Shown: positions 44,166 through 52,428 of the stretch, piece by piece
Layout of the letters: every line of letters begins with the position of its first letter
Position numbering within the stretch: the first letter of the stretch is position 1
Assembly: GCF_007559425.1 (NCBI RefSeq)
Contig: NZ_VMHE01000006.1
Location: 1 to 64,000 of the forward strand
DNA from: Allobacillus salarius
GTDB taxonomy: Bacteria; Bacillota; Bacilli; Bacillales; Alkalibacillaceae
Length of the DNA stretch: 64,000 nt
Direction of reading: 5' to 3'
Notes under the pieces: generated by a model
The model's database searches: none
Told to the model about the DNA's origin: nothing
What the model saw: the letters and a program-made list of their open reading frames with translations, nothing else
Made by a program: the position numbers and the translations under genes

Positions 44166-44786
44166 ATGCGCAAATATTTGATGGCAACATTTTTTGCTAC
44201 AATCATGATGCTTGCAGCTTGTCAGTCAGACGATACTGGAATGGGGAACGAAGACGGACAAACAAACTATGAACAAACAGGGTATAATGATACAGCTAAC
44301 CAAGATAATCGGGGTCATGGTTTCCAAATGAATAATGGGCATTATGGAAATGGTGTACAAGACAGAATTAATCAAGGTACTAAACCTAATGACGGTAACT
44401 ATGGTGAAGCAAACCAACAAGATAATTTTGAGATGGCTGAAGAAATTGCGAGACGAATCGTGAACAATGTTGATGGCGTTGAGGATGCAAACGTCATGAC
44501 AAATGGACAAAACGCTTATGTGGCAGTTGAGTTAGGGAATAACCGCGACACGAATGGAAAGGAAAATGACATTAGTCAACAGTTAAACGATCAGATTACA
44601 GATGTTGTTCAAACATCGAGCAATCAGATTGACGACGTGTATATAACAGCGAATCCGGACTTCGCTGGTTCGTTAAATGATTATGCAAATAGCATCGAAA
44701 ACGGTGAGCCGGTTGAAGGTCTATTTGAAGAAATGAATGATATGATCGAACGAGTATTTCCTAATCGACGCGAAACAAATAATTAA
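44166..44786 (+). CDS. YhcN/YlaJ family sporulation lipoprotein
   Basis: 206 residues; lipobox MLAAC (Cys19), an Asn/Gly/Gln-rich tether (about 22-88), then the YhcN/YlaJ domain with AEEIARRIVNNVDGVEDANVMTNGQNAYVAVELG and DVYITANPDF. These lipoproteins are in the spore inner membrane and some affect outgrowth. AAAGGAGG precedes the ATG, and an excellent sigma-G promoter lies upstream, in keeping with a forespore product. Confidence 0.9.
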   Translation: MRKYLMATFFATIMMLAACQSDDTGMGNEDGQTNYEQTGYNDTANQDNRGHGFQMNNGHYGNGVQDRINQGTKPNDGNYGEANQQDNFEMAEEIARRIVNNVDGVEDANVMTNGQNAYVAVELGNNRDTNGKENDISQQLNDQITDVVQTSSNQIDDVYITANPDFAGSLNDYANSIENGEPVEGLFEEMNDMIERVFPNRRETNN

Positions 44787-44799
44787 TAAATTTTAACCG

Positions 44800-44837
44800 A
44801 AAGAAATCAGCTTTATGTGCTGGTTTCTTTTTTGTTT
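44800..44837 (+). terminator. Terminator after yhcN-like gene
   Basis: AAAGAAATCAGC (44800-44811) pairs with GCTGGTTTCTTT (44819-44830, one G-U), followed by TTTG. Confidence 0.85.
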
Positions 44838-44845
44838 TTGGCTGT

Positions 44846-45149
44846 GTTAAAGCTTAATGTTGATTTTTAATGATGTAGTACTAAGTTGTTGAAATGTGAT
44901 AAGCGAAGGTGGCGAATCCTGCGGGTCAACTAAGACCGGCCACGTCCTGTGGCCAACGTTGACACTTGCCGTCCATGGCGTCGGAAAGCACGAGTCTCGA
45001 GACCCCGCAGGCCATGCTTTTAGGCCGAGGAGGCTCGAGCCGTGCCCGCGATATAGAAGACACTGCGAGTAATCGCAGATGTCGCCTTATGCCCTGTGGG
45101 TAAAAGCGTCCACCGATAGCGGATCACAATATCAACAACGGACTTTAAC
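44846..45149. repeat. 304-bp dispersed intergenic repeat element with interrupted terminal inverted repeats
   Basis: The ends are mirror images: GTTAAAG-N6-GTTGAT (44846-44864) and ATCAAC-N6-CTTTAAC (45131-45149). The interior is much more GC-rich than the neighbours and has several small inverted repeats (GGCCACGTCCTGTGGCC; GAGTCTCGAGACC). GACCCCGCAG...CGAGGAGGCTCGAG resembles the centre of the element at 12029-12266 read on the other strand. No ORF with a binding site. It fills most of the gap between yhcN and the next gene; only the last 88 bp before 45238 remain for a promoter, none is obvious. Confidence 0.7.
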
Positions 45150-45237
45150 AAAGCTTTGTTTTTAAGCACAAATGACAATAGATTGATTTGAGCGAAGGAC
45201 ATTTTCATATATATGACTTAAAGAGGAGGCGACTATT

Positions 45238-46245
45238 ATGAACGATTTCTTGCAAATTCAATCGGTGAGCATCCAATTGGGTCTGTTTGCAGATCATATG
45301 GATGTTTCTTATGTAGATTCTCTTCCGCTTACACATGCCTCGTTATATGGAAAAAATCAGGTGCCTAGCATCGTAGTTATAGATGAAAACGGTTATTATC
45401 GATTACTGGTATCTAAATTTTTGAAAAATAGCGAAAAAAAGCTGGCGATTATTCGGGGAATGATTTATGCTGATTTTTATAGAAGGAATCAATACATGAA
45501 AAATACGAAGCGATTTCGCCATTCATTGGATATTCAATCGTATCGAGAAAAATACGGAGCAAGTGAAGTTGACCGATTGAATGAAGCATTTGAAGCGGTT
45601 GCATTTTTATGCTTACAAGGTCACGGGAATGTATACGATTACGTAGTGGAAAACCAACACAATTTGCTCCCGTGGCAAAAAAGGTTGGGACAAGAAATTA
45701 AGGTTCGAAAACGGCAGCAATCCATTATTCACTCAACTTCTTTGTTACGAGAAGGATGGGCGAGTATAAAACAAACTGAGATTCTATCAAATGTGTTGTC
45801 GAAAAAAGATGCAATTGAAGCGACATTATTATTTAGTCAAATGAACCAACGACCAACAGGTATTCGCTTGCATGAATTAGGCAAGACGCTTTTGCAACAA
45901 CTGTCTGAAGCGGAAATCATACAAGCCGTTGAAACGCTTACCGATGAAGAATTAATTCATCACGCATATACAAAGTCCGTCCACGAACGTGAAAACATTT
46001 CCATCATGTTTACGAAAGAAAAACATCTGGATGATTATGAAATAGTAAAAATATTTCTAATACACTTATCAAATCTCGATCTTTATCCGATATTAGAGGT
46101 AGACCGTGTGAAAACAAAAGAAACGGGGGAATTAACGGTCTATTACCAAGCAAGAGACATACATAGGAATGCTTATTTTCAACAGCTACGTTTATATTTA
46201 CAACAAATTTGGGGCGAGAAAGTTTTTATCAAGCCAAAGAAATGA
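45238..46245 (+). CDS. Uncharacterised protein, 335 residues
   Basis: I do not recognise this family. The protein is soluble (no signal peptide or membrane helix), begins MNDFLQIQSVSIQLGLFADH and is rich in charged helices in the second half. A central KVRKRQQSIIHSTSLLREGW segment and the later LHELGKTLLQQLSEAEIIQAVETLTDEELIHHAY stretch suggest an all-helical middle. AAGAGGAGG precedes the ATG. The chemoreceptor gene starts 18 bp after the stop with its own strong binding site, so the two are probably co-transcribed; a role related to signalling is possible only by context. Confidence 0.75.
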   Translation: MNDFLQIQSVSIQLGLFADHMDVSYVDSLPLTHASLYGKNQVPSIVVIDENGYYRLLVSKFLKNSEKKLAIIRGMIYADFYRRNQYMKNTKRFRHSLDIQSYREKYGASEVDRLNEAFEAVAFLCLQGHGNVYDYVVENQHNLLPWQKRLGQEIKVRKRQQSIIHSTSLLREGWASIKQTEILSNVLSKKDAIEATLLFSQMNQRPTGIRLHELGKTLLQQLSEAEIIQAVETLTDEELIHHAYTKSVHERENISIMFTKEKHLDDYEIVKIFLIHLSNLDLYPILEVDRVKTKETGELTVYYQARDIHRNAYFQQLRLYLQQIWGEKVFIKPKK

Positions 46246-46263
46246 TTTAGAAAGGGGGGGAGA

Positions 46264-48018
46264 TTGGTGAAAAAAAATAAAAAGAACAAGGAACGTACTA
46301 CAAAAAAAGCAAAAAATAAACCAGTCAAAAGAAGGGGGATTTCACTCGGTGCGAAATATGCATGGATTGTAATTACCATTATGCTCTTTTTCGTCATTGC
46401 ATCAGGCGTTGTGTACATACTCTCTTCTCAGTCTGAAGTGAAGCTGAATGAACAAGAGACGAAAACAAGTGTCGCAATTGATATCGGCAATATGGAATCA
46501 GCATTTCGGGCAAAGAATGGTTTGCTGGGAGATTATATTACCTTTAAAACAAATGACTATGTCAGTCAGTATGAAGAATTAAATCAATCCTTTCAAAACA
46601 TCGAGGAAAATGTGCGCCAATACTTGGATAAAGAGCAGAGAACCCTATTAAACCAAGTGGTTACAATCAATGAGGAAATCAATACGATTGTTGAGGAAGA
46701 AATTATCCCTAATGTTCAGGATCGGAACGAAGGGGATGCTATTGCAAGCCGGATGAAAGCGACCATTATAAGCCGGGATGCTGTCGGACTGCTTACCCAG
46801 TTAACGGAGTCCGTCCAAGCTGAATTTGAACAATCCAAAAATGAGATGAGCTCTTCTTTCCAACAGATGCAGATTGCGTTAATGCTAGGAATCGTACTAG
46901 CCGTCCTTATGGCAGTTTTGTTGTTGGTCATCGTCAATCGTCGTATACGTAGAAATATCCACGCGGTCCAAGACGTCGCAAATGAAGTAGCAAAAGGCAA
47001 TCTAACTGTTGCTGATGTTTCTGTAAAAGGTAAAGATGAAATTGCAGATTTGGCACAATCGATTAATTCAATGAAAGCGAGTTTACATGGAATCATTCAT
47101 GACGTTAATTTTTCGAATCAATCGATTACCAATCAATCAAACGAGTTGAAGCATGCTGCGGAGTCATTAAAAGAAGGTAGCGAACAAATTGCCTCAACAA
47201 TGGAGGAATTGTCCTCCGGTTCAGAGACGCAAGCGGAAAGTGCTTCTCAAATATCTGAGCTAACAGAAAAACTGGTCGGTCGAATGAATCTTTCGGTTGA
47301 AAATAGTGAGCAAATCTCTTCTACTTCAGAAAAAGTGATGAACTTATCTGTTTCGGGCAGAGAAAAAATGGCTGACTCGGTAGCTCAAATGAGTCGGATT
47401 CATACGATTGTTGAAGATTCAGTTGCTAAAGTGAAAGGTTTAGCGAAACAATCTGGTGAAATTTCACAACTGGTTGAGGTAATTAAAGATATTGCCGATC
47501 AGACGAACTTATTGGCATTAAATGCTGCCATCGAAGCTGCACGTGCTGGAGAACATGGTAAAGGATTTGCTGTCGTTGCTGACGAGGTGAGAAAGCTTGC
47601 TGAACAAGTAGGCAATTCAGTTAGTGATATTACATCAATCGTTTCTAACATTCAAAATGAATCAAACATCGTCTCAGAAACGCTTCAGGCAGGATATGAA
47701 GAGGTGACGGTAGGTACGAAACAAATTCACTCTACACAAGAAACGTTTGAGGGAATCGATGAAGCAATTGCACAGATGAGCCATCAAATTCAAGAGATTA
47801 CTTTCAATTTACAAGATGTTTTAAATGAAAGTGTGAATATGAGTGGTTCCGTAGAAGAAATTGCATCCATTTCAGAGGAATCAGCAGCTGGAATTGAAGA
47901 AACGGCCGCGTCTGTTGAGCAAGCGAGCCATTCGATGGATGGGATTTCGAAGGTTGCCAATGACTTAAATCAGTTGGCAGGAGAATTAAATAGAAAAGTT
48001 GAAAAATTTCGTTTATAA
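46264..48018 (+). CDS. Methyl-accepting chemotaxis protein
   Basis: 584 residues. A Lys-rich N-terminus, membrane helix 1 (about 30-52), an extracytoplasmic four-helix sensor (about 53-200), helix 2 (about 203-225), HAMP (to about 275), and a signalling hairpin with the invariant tip [44 protein letters not shown]. Start at TTG 46264 (or GTG 46267) after a run of seven G. Ligand unknown. It is transcribed with the unknown gene upstream. Confidence 0.93.
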   Translation: MVKKNKKNKERTTKKAKNKPVKRRGISLGAKYAWIVITIMLFFVIASGVVYILSSQSEVKLNEQETKTSVAIDIGNMESAFRAKNGLLGDYITFKTNDYVSQYEELNQSFQNIEENVRQYLDKEQRTLLNQVVTINEEINTIVEEEIIPNVQDRNEGDAIASRMKATIISRDAVGLLTQLTESVQAEFEQSKNEMSSSFQQMQIALMLGIVLAVLMAVLLLVIVNRRIRRNIHAVQDVANEVAKGNLTVADVSVKGKDEIADLAQSINSMKASLHGIIHDVNFSNQSITNQSNELKHAAESLKEGSEQIASTMEELSSGSETQAESASQISELTEKLVGRMNLSVENSEQISSTSEKVMNLSVSGREKMADSVAQMSRIHTIVEDSVAKVKGLAKQSGEISQLVEVIKDIADQTNLLALNAAIEAARAGEHGKGFAVVADEVRKLAEQVGNSVSDITSIVSNIQNESNIVSETLQAGYEEVTVGTKQIHSTQETFEGIDEAIAQMSHQIQEITFNLQDVLNESVNMSGSVEEIASISEESAAGIEETAASVEQASHSMDGISKVANDLNQLAGELNRKVEKFRL

Positions 48019-48033
48019 TAGATGAAAACATTT

Positions 48034-48063
48034 AAAGACTGTGTTGAGCAGTCTTTTCTTTTT
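48034..48063 (+). terminator. Terminator after chemoreceptor gene
   Basis: AAAGACTG / CAGTCTTT (48034-48041, 48049-48056) followed by TCTTTTTA. Confidence 0.85.
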
Positions 48064-48083
48064 ATTTACTGGAGGGATGAGAC

Positions 48084-48869
48084 ATGCGGATTGTTTCTAT
48101 TTGTCCGAGCAATACCGAAATTATGGCCTATTTGGATTTAATGAATTTAGTAGTTGGTGTAGACGACGATTCTGATTGGCCAGAAGCGGTAAATGATCTG
48201 CCGAAAGTAGGCCGCGACTTAAGTGTTGATATGGATGCAGTAGAACAATTACAGCCAGACTTGGTATTGGCTTCTTTAAGTGTTCCAGGTATGGAAAAGA
48301 ATATTGAAGGATTAAAAGAGCGCAATCTTCCTTATGTTATTTTAAATCCAAACTCGTTGGATGAGATTGGAGAGGATATTCTGACGGTTGGGAAGTTGAC
48401 AGGTTATGAAGATCGTGCGAACCGCGTATACAACGAATACCACGAAACGATTAATTATTATAGAGAAAAATCCCTTGAAGTGTCCGTGAAAAAAAGAATT
48501 TATTGGGAATGGTGGCCGAAACCGATTTTTACACCAGGTCGTAAAAATTGGTTGAGCTATATTAGTGAATTGGCAGGTGCAGAAAATGTATTCGCTACGT
48601 ATGCGGATGCGAGCATCCAAGTTGAATGGGAAGAAGTTTTAGAAAAAGATCCAGACGATATTTGCATGGTATGGGTTGGTGTGCAAGAAGCGAAAATGAA
48701 TCCAAAAATTATTAAAAAAAGAGAAGGTGCAGATCAGCTTCAAGCAGTACAGCAAGACCGCATTCACGTTCTTGAAGAACACTTGTATTGCCGCCCATCT
48801 CCACGATTATTGGAAGGATTGAAGAAGCTTGCCCCGATACTACATCCAGATATTTTTAATAGAAAATAA
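48084..48869 (+). CDS. BtuF-like cobalamin-binding family protein without signal peptide
   Basis: 261 residues with the type III periplasmic-binding fold: MRIVSICPSNTEIMAYLDL, VVGVDDDSDWPEAVNDLPKVG, LQPDLVLAS, WWPKPIFTPGRKNWLSYI. There is no signal peptide or lipobox, so it stays in the cytosol, unlike true BtuF; no permease or ATPase gene is adjacent. This variant is widespread in Bacillaceae and archaea and is annotated as cobalamin-binding by similarity only. ACTGGAGGGATG precedes the ATG. Confidence 0.8.
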   Translation: MRIVSICPSNTEIMAYLDLMNLVVGVDDDSDWPEAVNDLPKVGRDLSVDMDAVEQLQPDLVLASLSVPGMEKNIEGLKERNLPYVILNPNSLDEIGEDILTVGKLTGYEDRANRVYNEYHETINYYREKSLEVSVKKRIYWEWWPKPIFTPGRKNWLSYISELAGAENVFATYADASIQVEWEEVLEKDPDDICMVWVGVQEAKMNPKIIKKREGADQLQAVQQDRIHVLEEHLYCRPSPRLLEGLKKLAPILHPDIFNRK

Positions 48870-48897
48870 AGTGGCCTGAGAATGGGGAGGAGACGAA

Positions 48898-49632
48898 GTG
48901 AAAGAGGAAGTAGTCATGGAAACAGAGCAATCAATCGGATCGGCGTTTAAGCAAGGATCGCTTGCAGGAATGCCTATTTTTCTAGGTTATATGCCAATTG
49001 CTATCGCCTACGGTGTACTAGCAAGCCAGTCTGGTTTGACGATTTTCGAAACAACGATGATGAGTGTACTCGTTTTCGCTGGAGCAGCGCAGTTTATGGC
49101 CGCGAATATGATGGCTCAAGGAGCATTGTTTTTACAAATTGTCGTAGCCACGTTTGTTTTGAATTTCAGACATTTTATTATGAGTATGTCCTTCATGAAC
49201 CAACTGAGACATTATTCTTTACCGTGGAAATTCGGACTATCACTCGGATTGACGGATGAAACATTCGCTGTTTCGGCGTTACATAAGAAAGAGGCAAATA
49301 AAGAGAACAGTATGTTTTTTTATTTAGCGCTAATTTTGACAGCATACTTTTCTTGGATTGCGGGTAGTTTCGCAGGTGCGCTCTTAGGTGAGATCATTCC
49401 ATCGCAGCTGAGTGATAGCATGGGAATTGCCTTATATGCCATGTTTATCGGATTGTTGACTCCTTCTGTCAAAAAGGAATGGCGAATTGGTGTAGTCGCA
49501 GTTATTAGTATGTTACTTAATTACATTTTCAGTGAATACATTGGTCTCGAAACAGGATGGTCAATCGTTCTAGCCACAGTAGTGGGAAGTTTAATTGCGA
49601 TTCCAATGATGAAGGAGGATGATGTCCAATGA
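48898..49632 (+). CDS. azlC: Branched-chain amino acid exporter subunit AzlC
   Basis: 244 residues, membrane protein with the AzlC hallmark GSLAGMPIFLGYMPIAIAYG, VFAGAAQFMAANMMAQGA and LNFRHFIMSMSF, LTDETFAVSAL. GGAGG at 48886-48890 is well spaced to GTG 48898; ATG 48916 is less supported. Forms an exporter with AzlD, whose ATG overlaps the azlC stop (ATGA). No Lrp-type regulator (AzlB) gene is next to it. Confidence 0.9.
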   Translation: MKEEVVMETEQSIGSAFKQGSLAGMPIFLGYMPIAIAYGVLASQSGLTIFETTMMSVLVFAGAAQFMAANMMAQGALFLQIVVATFVLNFRHFIMSMSFMNQLRHYSLPWKFGLSLGLTDETFAVSALHKKEANKENSMFFYLALILTAYFSWIAGSFAGALLGEIIPSQLSDSMGIALYAMFIGLLTPSVKKEWRIGVVAVISMLLNYIFSEYIGLETGWSIVLATVVGSLIAIPMMKEDDVQ

Positions 49633-49922
49633 CGATGTTAACGATACTCGGCATGGCGATTGTGACAATGGTGCCACGCTTCATTCCTGCATTTATTATG
49701 GATCGACTTGCGTTAAAGCCATGGATCAATAAATGGTTAAATGCAATTCCTTTTGCTGCATTAGGTGCGTTAATTTTTCCAGGAGTCATGTCTGTCATAG
49801 AAGAAGCACCTTGGGTAGGAATTATAGGTGGTCTTGTAGCAGCAGCGATTGCGCTGTTAAATCTGAATGTTATTTTTTCTGTAATCGGTGCGATTGTTAC
49901 AGTATTTTTATTAACTATGTAA
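49629..49922 (+). CDS. azlD: AzlD family small membrane protein
   Basis: 97 residues, three or four helices; MLTILGMAIVTMVPRFIPAFI and LNAIPFAALGALIFPGVM are typical of AzlD. Translationally coupled with azlC by a four-base overlap, with AAGGAGG inside the end of azlC. Confidence 0.9.
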   Translation: MTMLTILGMAIVTMVPRFIPAFIMDRLALKPWINKWLNAIPFAALGALIFPGVMSVIEEAPWVGIIGGLVAAAIALLNLNVIFSVIGAIVTVFLLTM

Positions 49923-50030
49923 TATACCTTTCAGCGTTAAAGACAAGTTTTCCTCAAATTCGTTTAATTCCTTGAAAGCTGGGGAACGCTTTAATAGAGA
50001 ATAGATATCGTTGAAAGGAGTTTTGTTTAG

Positions 50031-50627
50031 ATGGCTAAAATCGCAGTCATTTATTATAGTTCAACAGGTGCTAACTATCAATTGGCACAGTGGGCTGAAG
50101 AAGCTTTAAAAGAAGCTGGTGCAGAAGTGAAGTTATTGAAAGTCCGCGAAACAGCTCCGATGAAAGCAATTGAAAGTAATCCAAGTTGGAAGAAACACTA
50201 TGAAGAAACGAAAGATGTACCTGAAGCAAGTACGGAAGACCTTGATTGGGCAGACGGATTTGTTTTCAGTGTTCCGACACGTTTCGGCAATGTGCCTGCT
50301 CAAGTAAAACAGTTACTTGATGAAGCTGGAGGTTTATGGGCACAAGGAAAATTGGTGAATAAAGTCGTTACTGCAATGACATCTGCACAAAATCCACATG
50401 GTGGACAGGAGCAGACATTAACAGCACTTTACACATCGATGTTTCATTGGGGAGCCATCGTTGTAACGCCAGGCTACTCTGCTGAAGAAATTTTTGCAGC
50501 AGGTGGAAACCCTTATGGAACAAGCTCTACAGTAGATGGTGAAGGAAATCTTCAAGATGATGTTGAAAAAGCTGTGAAACATCAAGCGAAAAGAGCGTAT
50601 ACTATTACAAAACAAATTCATTCATAA
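50031..50627 (+). CDS. wrbA: NAD(P)H:quinone oxidoreductase, WrbA type
   Basis: 198 residues; flavodoxin-like with IAVIYYSSTGANYQLAQWA (FMN phosphate loop), TRFGNVPAQVKQLLDEAGGLWA and TSAQNPHGGQEQT. WrbA proteins do two-electron reduction of quinones. GAAAGGAG precedes ATG 50031. Second quinone-detoxifying gene in the window, but not linked to the unit at 617-2070. Confidence 0.92.
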   Translation: MAKIAVIYYSSTGANYQLAQWAEEALKEAGAEVKLLKVRETAPMKAIESNPSWKKHYEETKDVPEASTEDLDWADGFVFSVPTRFGNVPAQVKQLLDEAGGLWAQGKLVNKVVTAMTSAQNPHGGQEQTLTALYTSMFHWGAIVVTPGYSAEEIFAAGGNPYGTSSTVDGEGNLQDDVEKAVKHQAKRAYTITKQIHS

Positions 50628-50639
50628 TGTTTTTAATTA

Positions 50640-50778
50640 CCCCCACAAACAGGGAAGATCATCCTAATGAATATAATATACAGCTTAGATGAACCTTTCG
50701 CAGAAGCGAAGTTCATTATACACCTCTCTCCCAACAGAGGACTTTCCCTGGCAGCATAGTAATGCCAGGGATTTTTTC
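50640..50778 (+). ncRNA. Candidate structured small RNA or 3'-UTR RNA after wrbA
   Basis: Three hairpins in a row are visible: ATGAAC..TTCGC/GCGAA GTTCAT (50689-50716, loop AGAA), CCTCT/AGAGG (50723-50740) with a C-rich loop CTCCCAAC, and a strong terminator CCCTGGCA/TGCCAGGG (50746-50770) then ATTTTTT. A TATAAT lies at 50672-50677, without a good -35. Upstream, CAGGGAA (50650-50656) is complementary to TTCCCTG (50744-50750), which overlaps the terminator's 5' arm, so an alternative antiterminator fold is possible if transcription comes from wrbA. C-rich exposed loops are typical of Gram-positive sRNAs that pair with ribosome-binding sites. No Rfam family could be assigned by eye. Confidence 0.5.
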
Positions 50779-50802
50779 AAACTTTATATAGTCAGAAAAT
50801 TA

Positions 50803-50832
50803 TTGCAATTTAAGGGGTATTTGGGGTAAACT
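50803..50832 (+). promoter_or_regulatory. Promoter of IDEAL-domain gene
   Basis: TTGCAA (50803-50808), 18 bp, TAAACT (50827-50832), about 30 bp before the start codon. Confidence 0.5.
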
Positions 50833-50860
50833 ATTAAAAAGGAGATAAGGGGGCATTACA

Positions 50861-51112
50861 ATGATGAAGAAGCAATTCAGCTCCTATAAACTATCACGCT
50901 TACACTTTTCCAATGGACACTTACCGATAATGGCAAGAAAAGAAATGAACTATGAAATCAAACTTGCAGCAAGGTTAATCTTAGATGAAGCAATTTACCA
51001 ATGGAATAAAGAAAATTTGGAAACTAAAATTGATGCTGCAATCGACAATCAAAATGAAAAAGAATTTCATCGATTAAGTAAACAATACGCGCACTACGTT
51101 ATTCATGAATAA
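50861..51112 (+). CDS. IDEAL-domain small protein
   Basis: 83 residues. The C-terminal half, AARLILDEAIYQWNKENLETKIDAAIDNQNEKEFHRLSK, contains the IDEAL-type motif (AIDNQNEKEF) of short Bacillus regulatory/adaptor proteins such as ComK-related YpiB and YjdF types. Molecular partner unknown. AAGGAG and AAGGGGGC upstream; start could be either of two adjacent ATGs (50861, 50864). A terminator follows at 51121. Confidence 0.7.
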   Translation: MMKKQFSSYKLSRLHFSNGHLPIMARKEMNYEIKLAARLILDEAIYQWNKENLETKIDAAIDNQNEKEFHRLSKQYAHYVIHE

Positions 51113-51120
51113 TGGAAACG

Positions 51121-51150
51121 AAAAAAGCTACTTTCGGGTAGCTTTTTTTG
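51121..51150 (+). terminator. Terminator after IDEAL-domain gene
   Basis: AAAAAAGCTAC / GTAGCTTTTTTT (51121-51131, 51138-51149) around a 6-base loop. Confidence 0.95.
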
Positions 51151-51196
51151 TTACAATAAATGAAGATTGAAATCTGATTAGTAAAGAGGGTACAAC

Positions 51197-51979
51197 ATGA
51201 GATTTGCATACATACTTTTCGTTATATTTCTGCTAGCACTATTTTCAGGCTGTGGAGTGAATGGAGAAGCGAAAACGGTGGATTCGTTAGATCAAATACA
51301 AAAAGAACAATTACAGAAAGAAAAAATTATAACAATCAATAGGGCAAATGAGGTGTTTGCAGAAGCTGTAGCCGGTGAAGAGAATGAGGATGGTGTCACT
51401 GTCGTTGGCGAACCAGATTCGGAACAAGTCATCGTGAATAAAGATCGCAAACTCCCTGACGGATATGAGCCACCAGATTTGATGATTCCTGATGTGACGT
51501 TTAAAGCAGTTAATGAAGAACGAAAGCATTTAAGGAAACCGGCTGCATTAGCCTTGGAAAAATTATTCGAAGCTGCAGAAGATGAAGGGATTGAATTAGT
51601 AGCCGTTTCAGGATACCGCAGATATGAAACGCAAGTATATCTGTATAATCGAAATGTTGAAGTCAAAGGAAAAGAGTATGCTGATCAATATTCTGCAAAA
51701 CCTGGACATAGTGAACATCAAACAGGACTCGCAATGGACGTATCTGCAGCATCAGTTGCATTTGATTTAGTTGAAGCATTCGAAGAAACGCCTGAAGGCC
51801 AATGGGTTGCGGAAAATGCTCATGAATTCGGCTTTGTCATTCGTTATCCGAAAGGAAAGAGCGACATTACCGGGTACAACTTCGAACCATGGCATTTACG
51901 ATATGTCGGTCCAGAGATCGCAACAAGCATACACGAACAAAACGTCACGATTGAAAAGTTTTTTGGATTAGTTGAATAA
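51197..51979 (+). CDS. D-Ala-D-Ala / L,D-carboxypeptidase, VanY (M15) family lipoprotein
   Basis: 260 residues; lipobox LFSGC (Cys19), linker, then an M15B domain: LVAVSGYRRYETQVYLYN, zinc-binding HSEHQTGLAMDVS (His and Asp), and EPWHLRYVG with the third zinc ligand His; RYPKGKSDITGYNFE lies before it. Similar to B. subtilis YodJ (LdcB). It trims peptidoglycan stem peptides outside the cell. No VanR/S or resistance genes nearby, so a housekeeping role is more likely than glycopeptide resistance. Confidence 0.9.
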   Translation: MRFAYILFVIFLLALFSGCGVNGEAKTVDSLDQIQKEQLQKEKIITINRANEVFAEAVAGEENEDGVTVVGEPDSEQVIVNKDRKLPDGYEPPDLMIPDVTFKAVNEERKHLRKPAALALEKLFEAAEDEGIELVAVSGYRRYETQVYLYNRNVEVKGKEYADQYSAKPGHSEHQTGLAMDVSAASVAFDLVEAFEETPEGQWVAENAHEFGFVIRYPKGKSDITGYNFEPWHLRYVGPEIATSIHEQNVTIEKFFGLVE

Positions 51980-51984
51980 GTCAT

Positions 51985-52017
51985 AAACCCGAACGATTTT
52001 ATCGTTCGGGTTTTTTG
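51985..52017 (+). terminator. Terminator after VanY-type gene
   Basis: AAACCCGAACGAT / ATCGTTCGGGTTT (51985-51997, 52001-52013), T-run TTTTTT. Confidence 0.95.
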
Positions 52018-52059
52018 GTTGATTAGCTTTTCATCAACACTTCGGCGCTTGTCGTCGAG

Positions 52060-52269
52060 TCGCCCGATAAAAGGTTCCAGCCGCGCGACAGGTGCACCGA
52101 GCCACCCGATAAACGCGTCGAACCGCCCGATAAACGGTTCTAGACGCCCGACCAGCCCGTCGAACCGCCCGACAAACGTCTCGAGCCACCCGACAAACGG
52201 TTCCAGCCGCCCGATAAACGCGCCGAGCCACCCGACCAGCGCGCCGAGCCACCCGACAAGCGATTGCCT
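52060..52269. repeat. Array of ten contiguous 21-bp units (array 2)
   Basis: Ten units of 21 bp without spacers, each with a C-rich hexamer (CCGCCC, CCACCC or ACGCCC), then GATAAA, GACAAA or GACCAG, then nine variable bases ending in CGAG, CGAA or CCAG. One more degenerate unit may precede (52039-52059). The CGAYAAA core occupies the same positions 6-12 as in array 1 (7081-7353), but the variable part is different, so the arrays share a plan rather than recent copying. The array starts about 45 bp after a strong terminator. From 52270 to 52428 only a possible TATAAT at 52376 is seen before fumC. Confidence 0.85.
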
Positions 52270-52428
52270 GCGGAAAGTAACATAGATTCAGCGGAATACC
52301 CTCATTGTAAAGATGAATTTCCTCGAATTATCATCTATTCTGTCACAATTCATTTAAAAAAATTGCAATTCGCATTATAATAAGATATAGGAATGAAAAA
52401 ATTGCAGATTAATGAGGAGGATACTTGA

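Noticed and set aside
46716..47096. 126-codon minus-strand frame inside the chemoreceptor
   Set aside because: Shadow of the HAMP/coiled-coil region; no binding site.
48084..48869. Complete vitamin B12 importer
   Set aside because: The protein has no signal peptide, and no BtuC/BtuD genes or cobalamin riboswitch are adjacent.
51197..51979. Vancomycin-resistance gene
   Set aside because: VanY-family carboxypeptidase, but no vanRS, vanH, vanA or vanX neighbours; a LdcB-like housekeeping enzyme is more likely.
52019..52285. 88-codon plus and 72-codon minus frames
   Set aside because: Same artefact as in array 1; Pro/Ser/Arg repeat translation without start signals.
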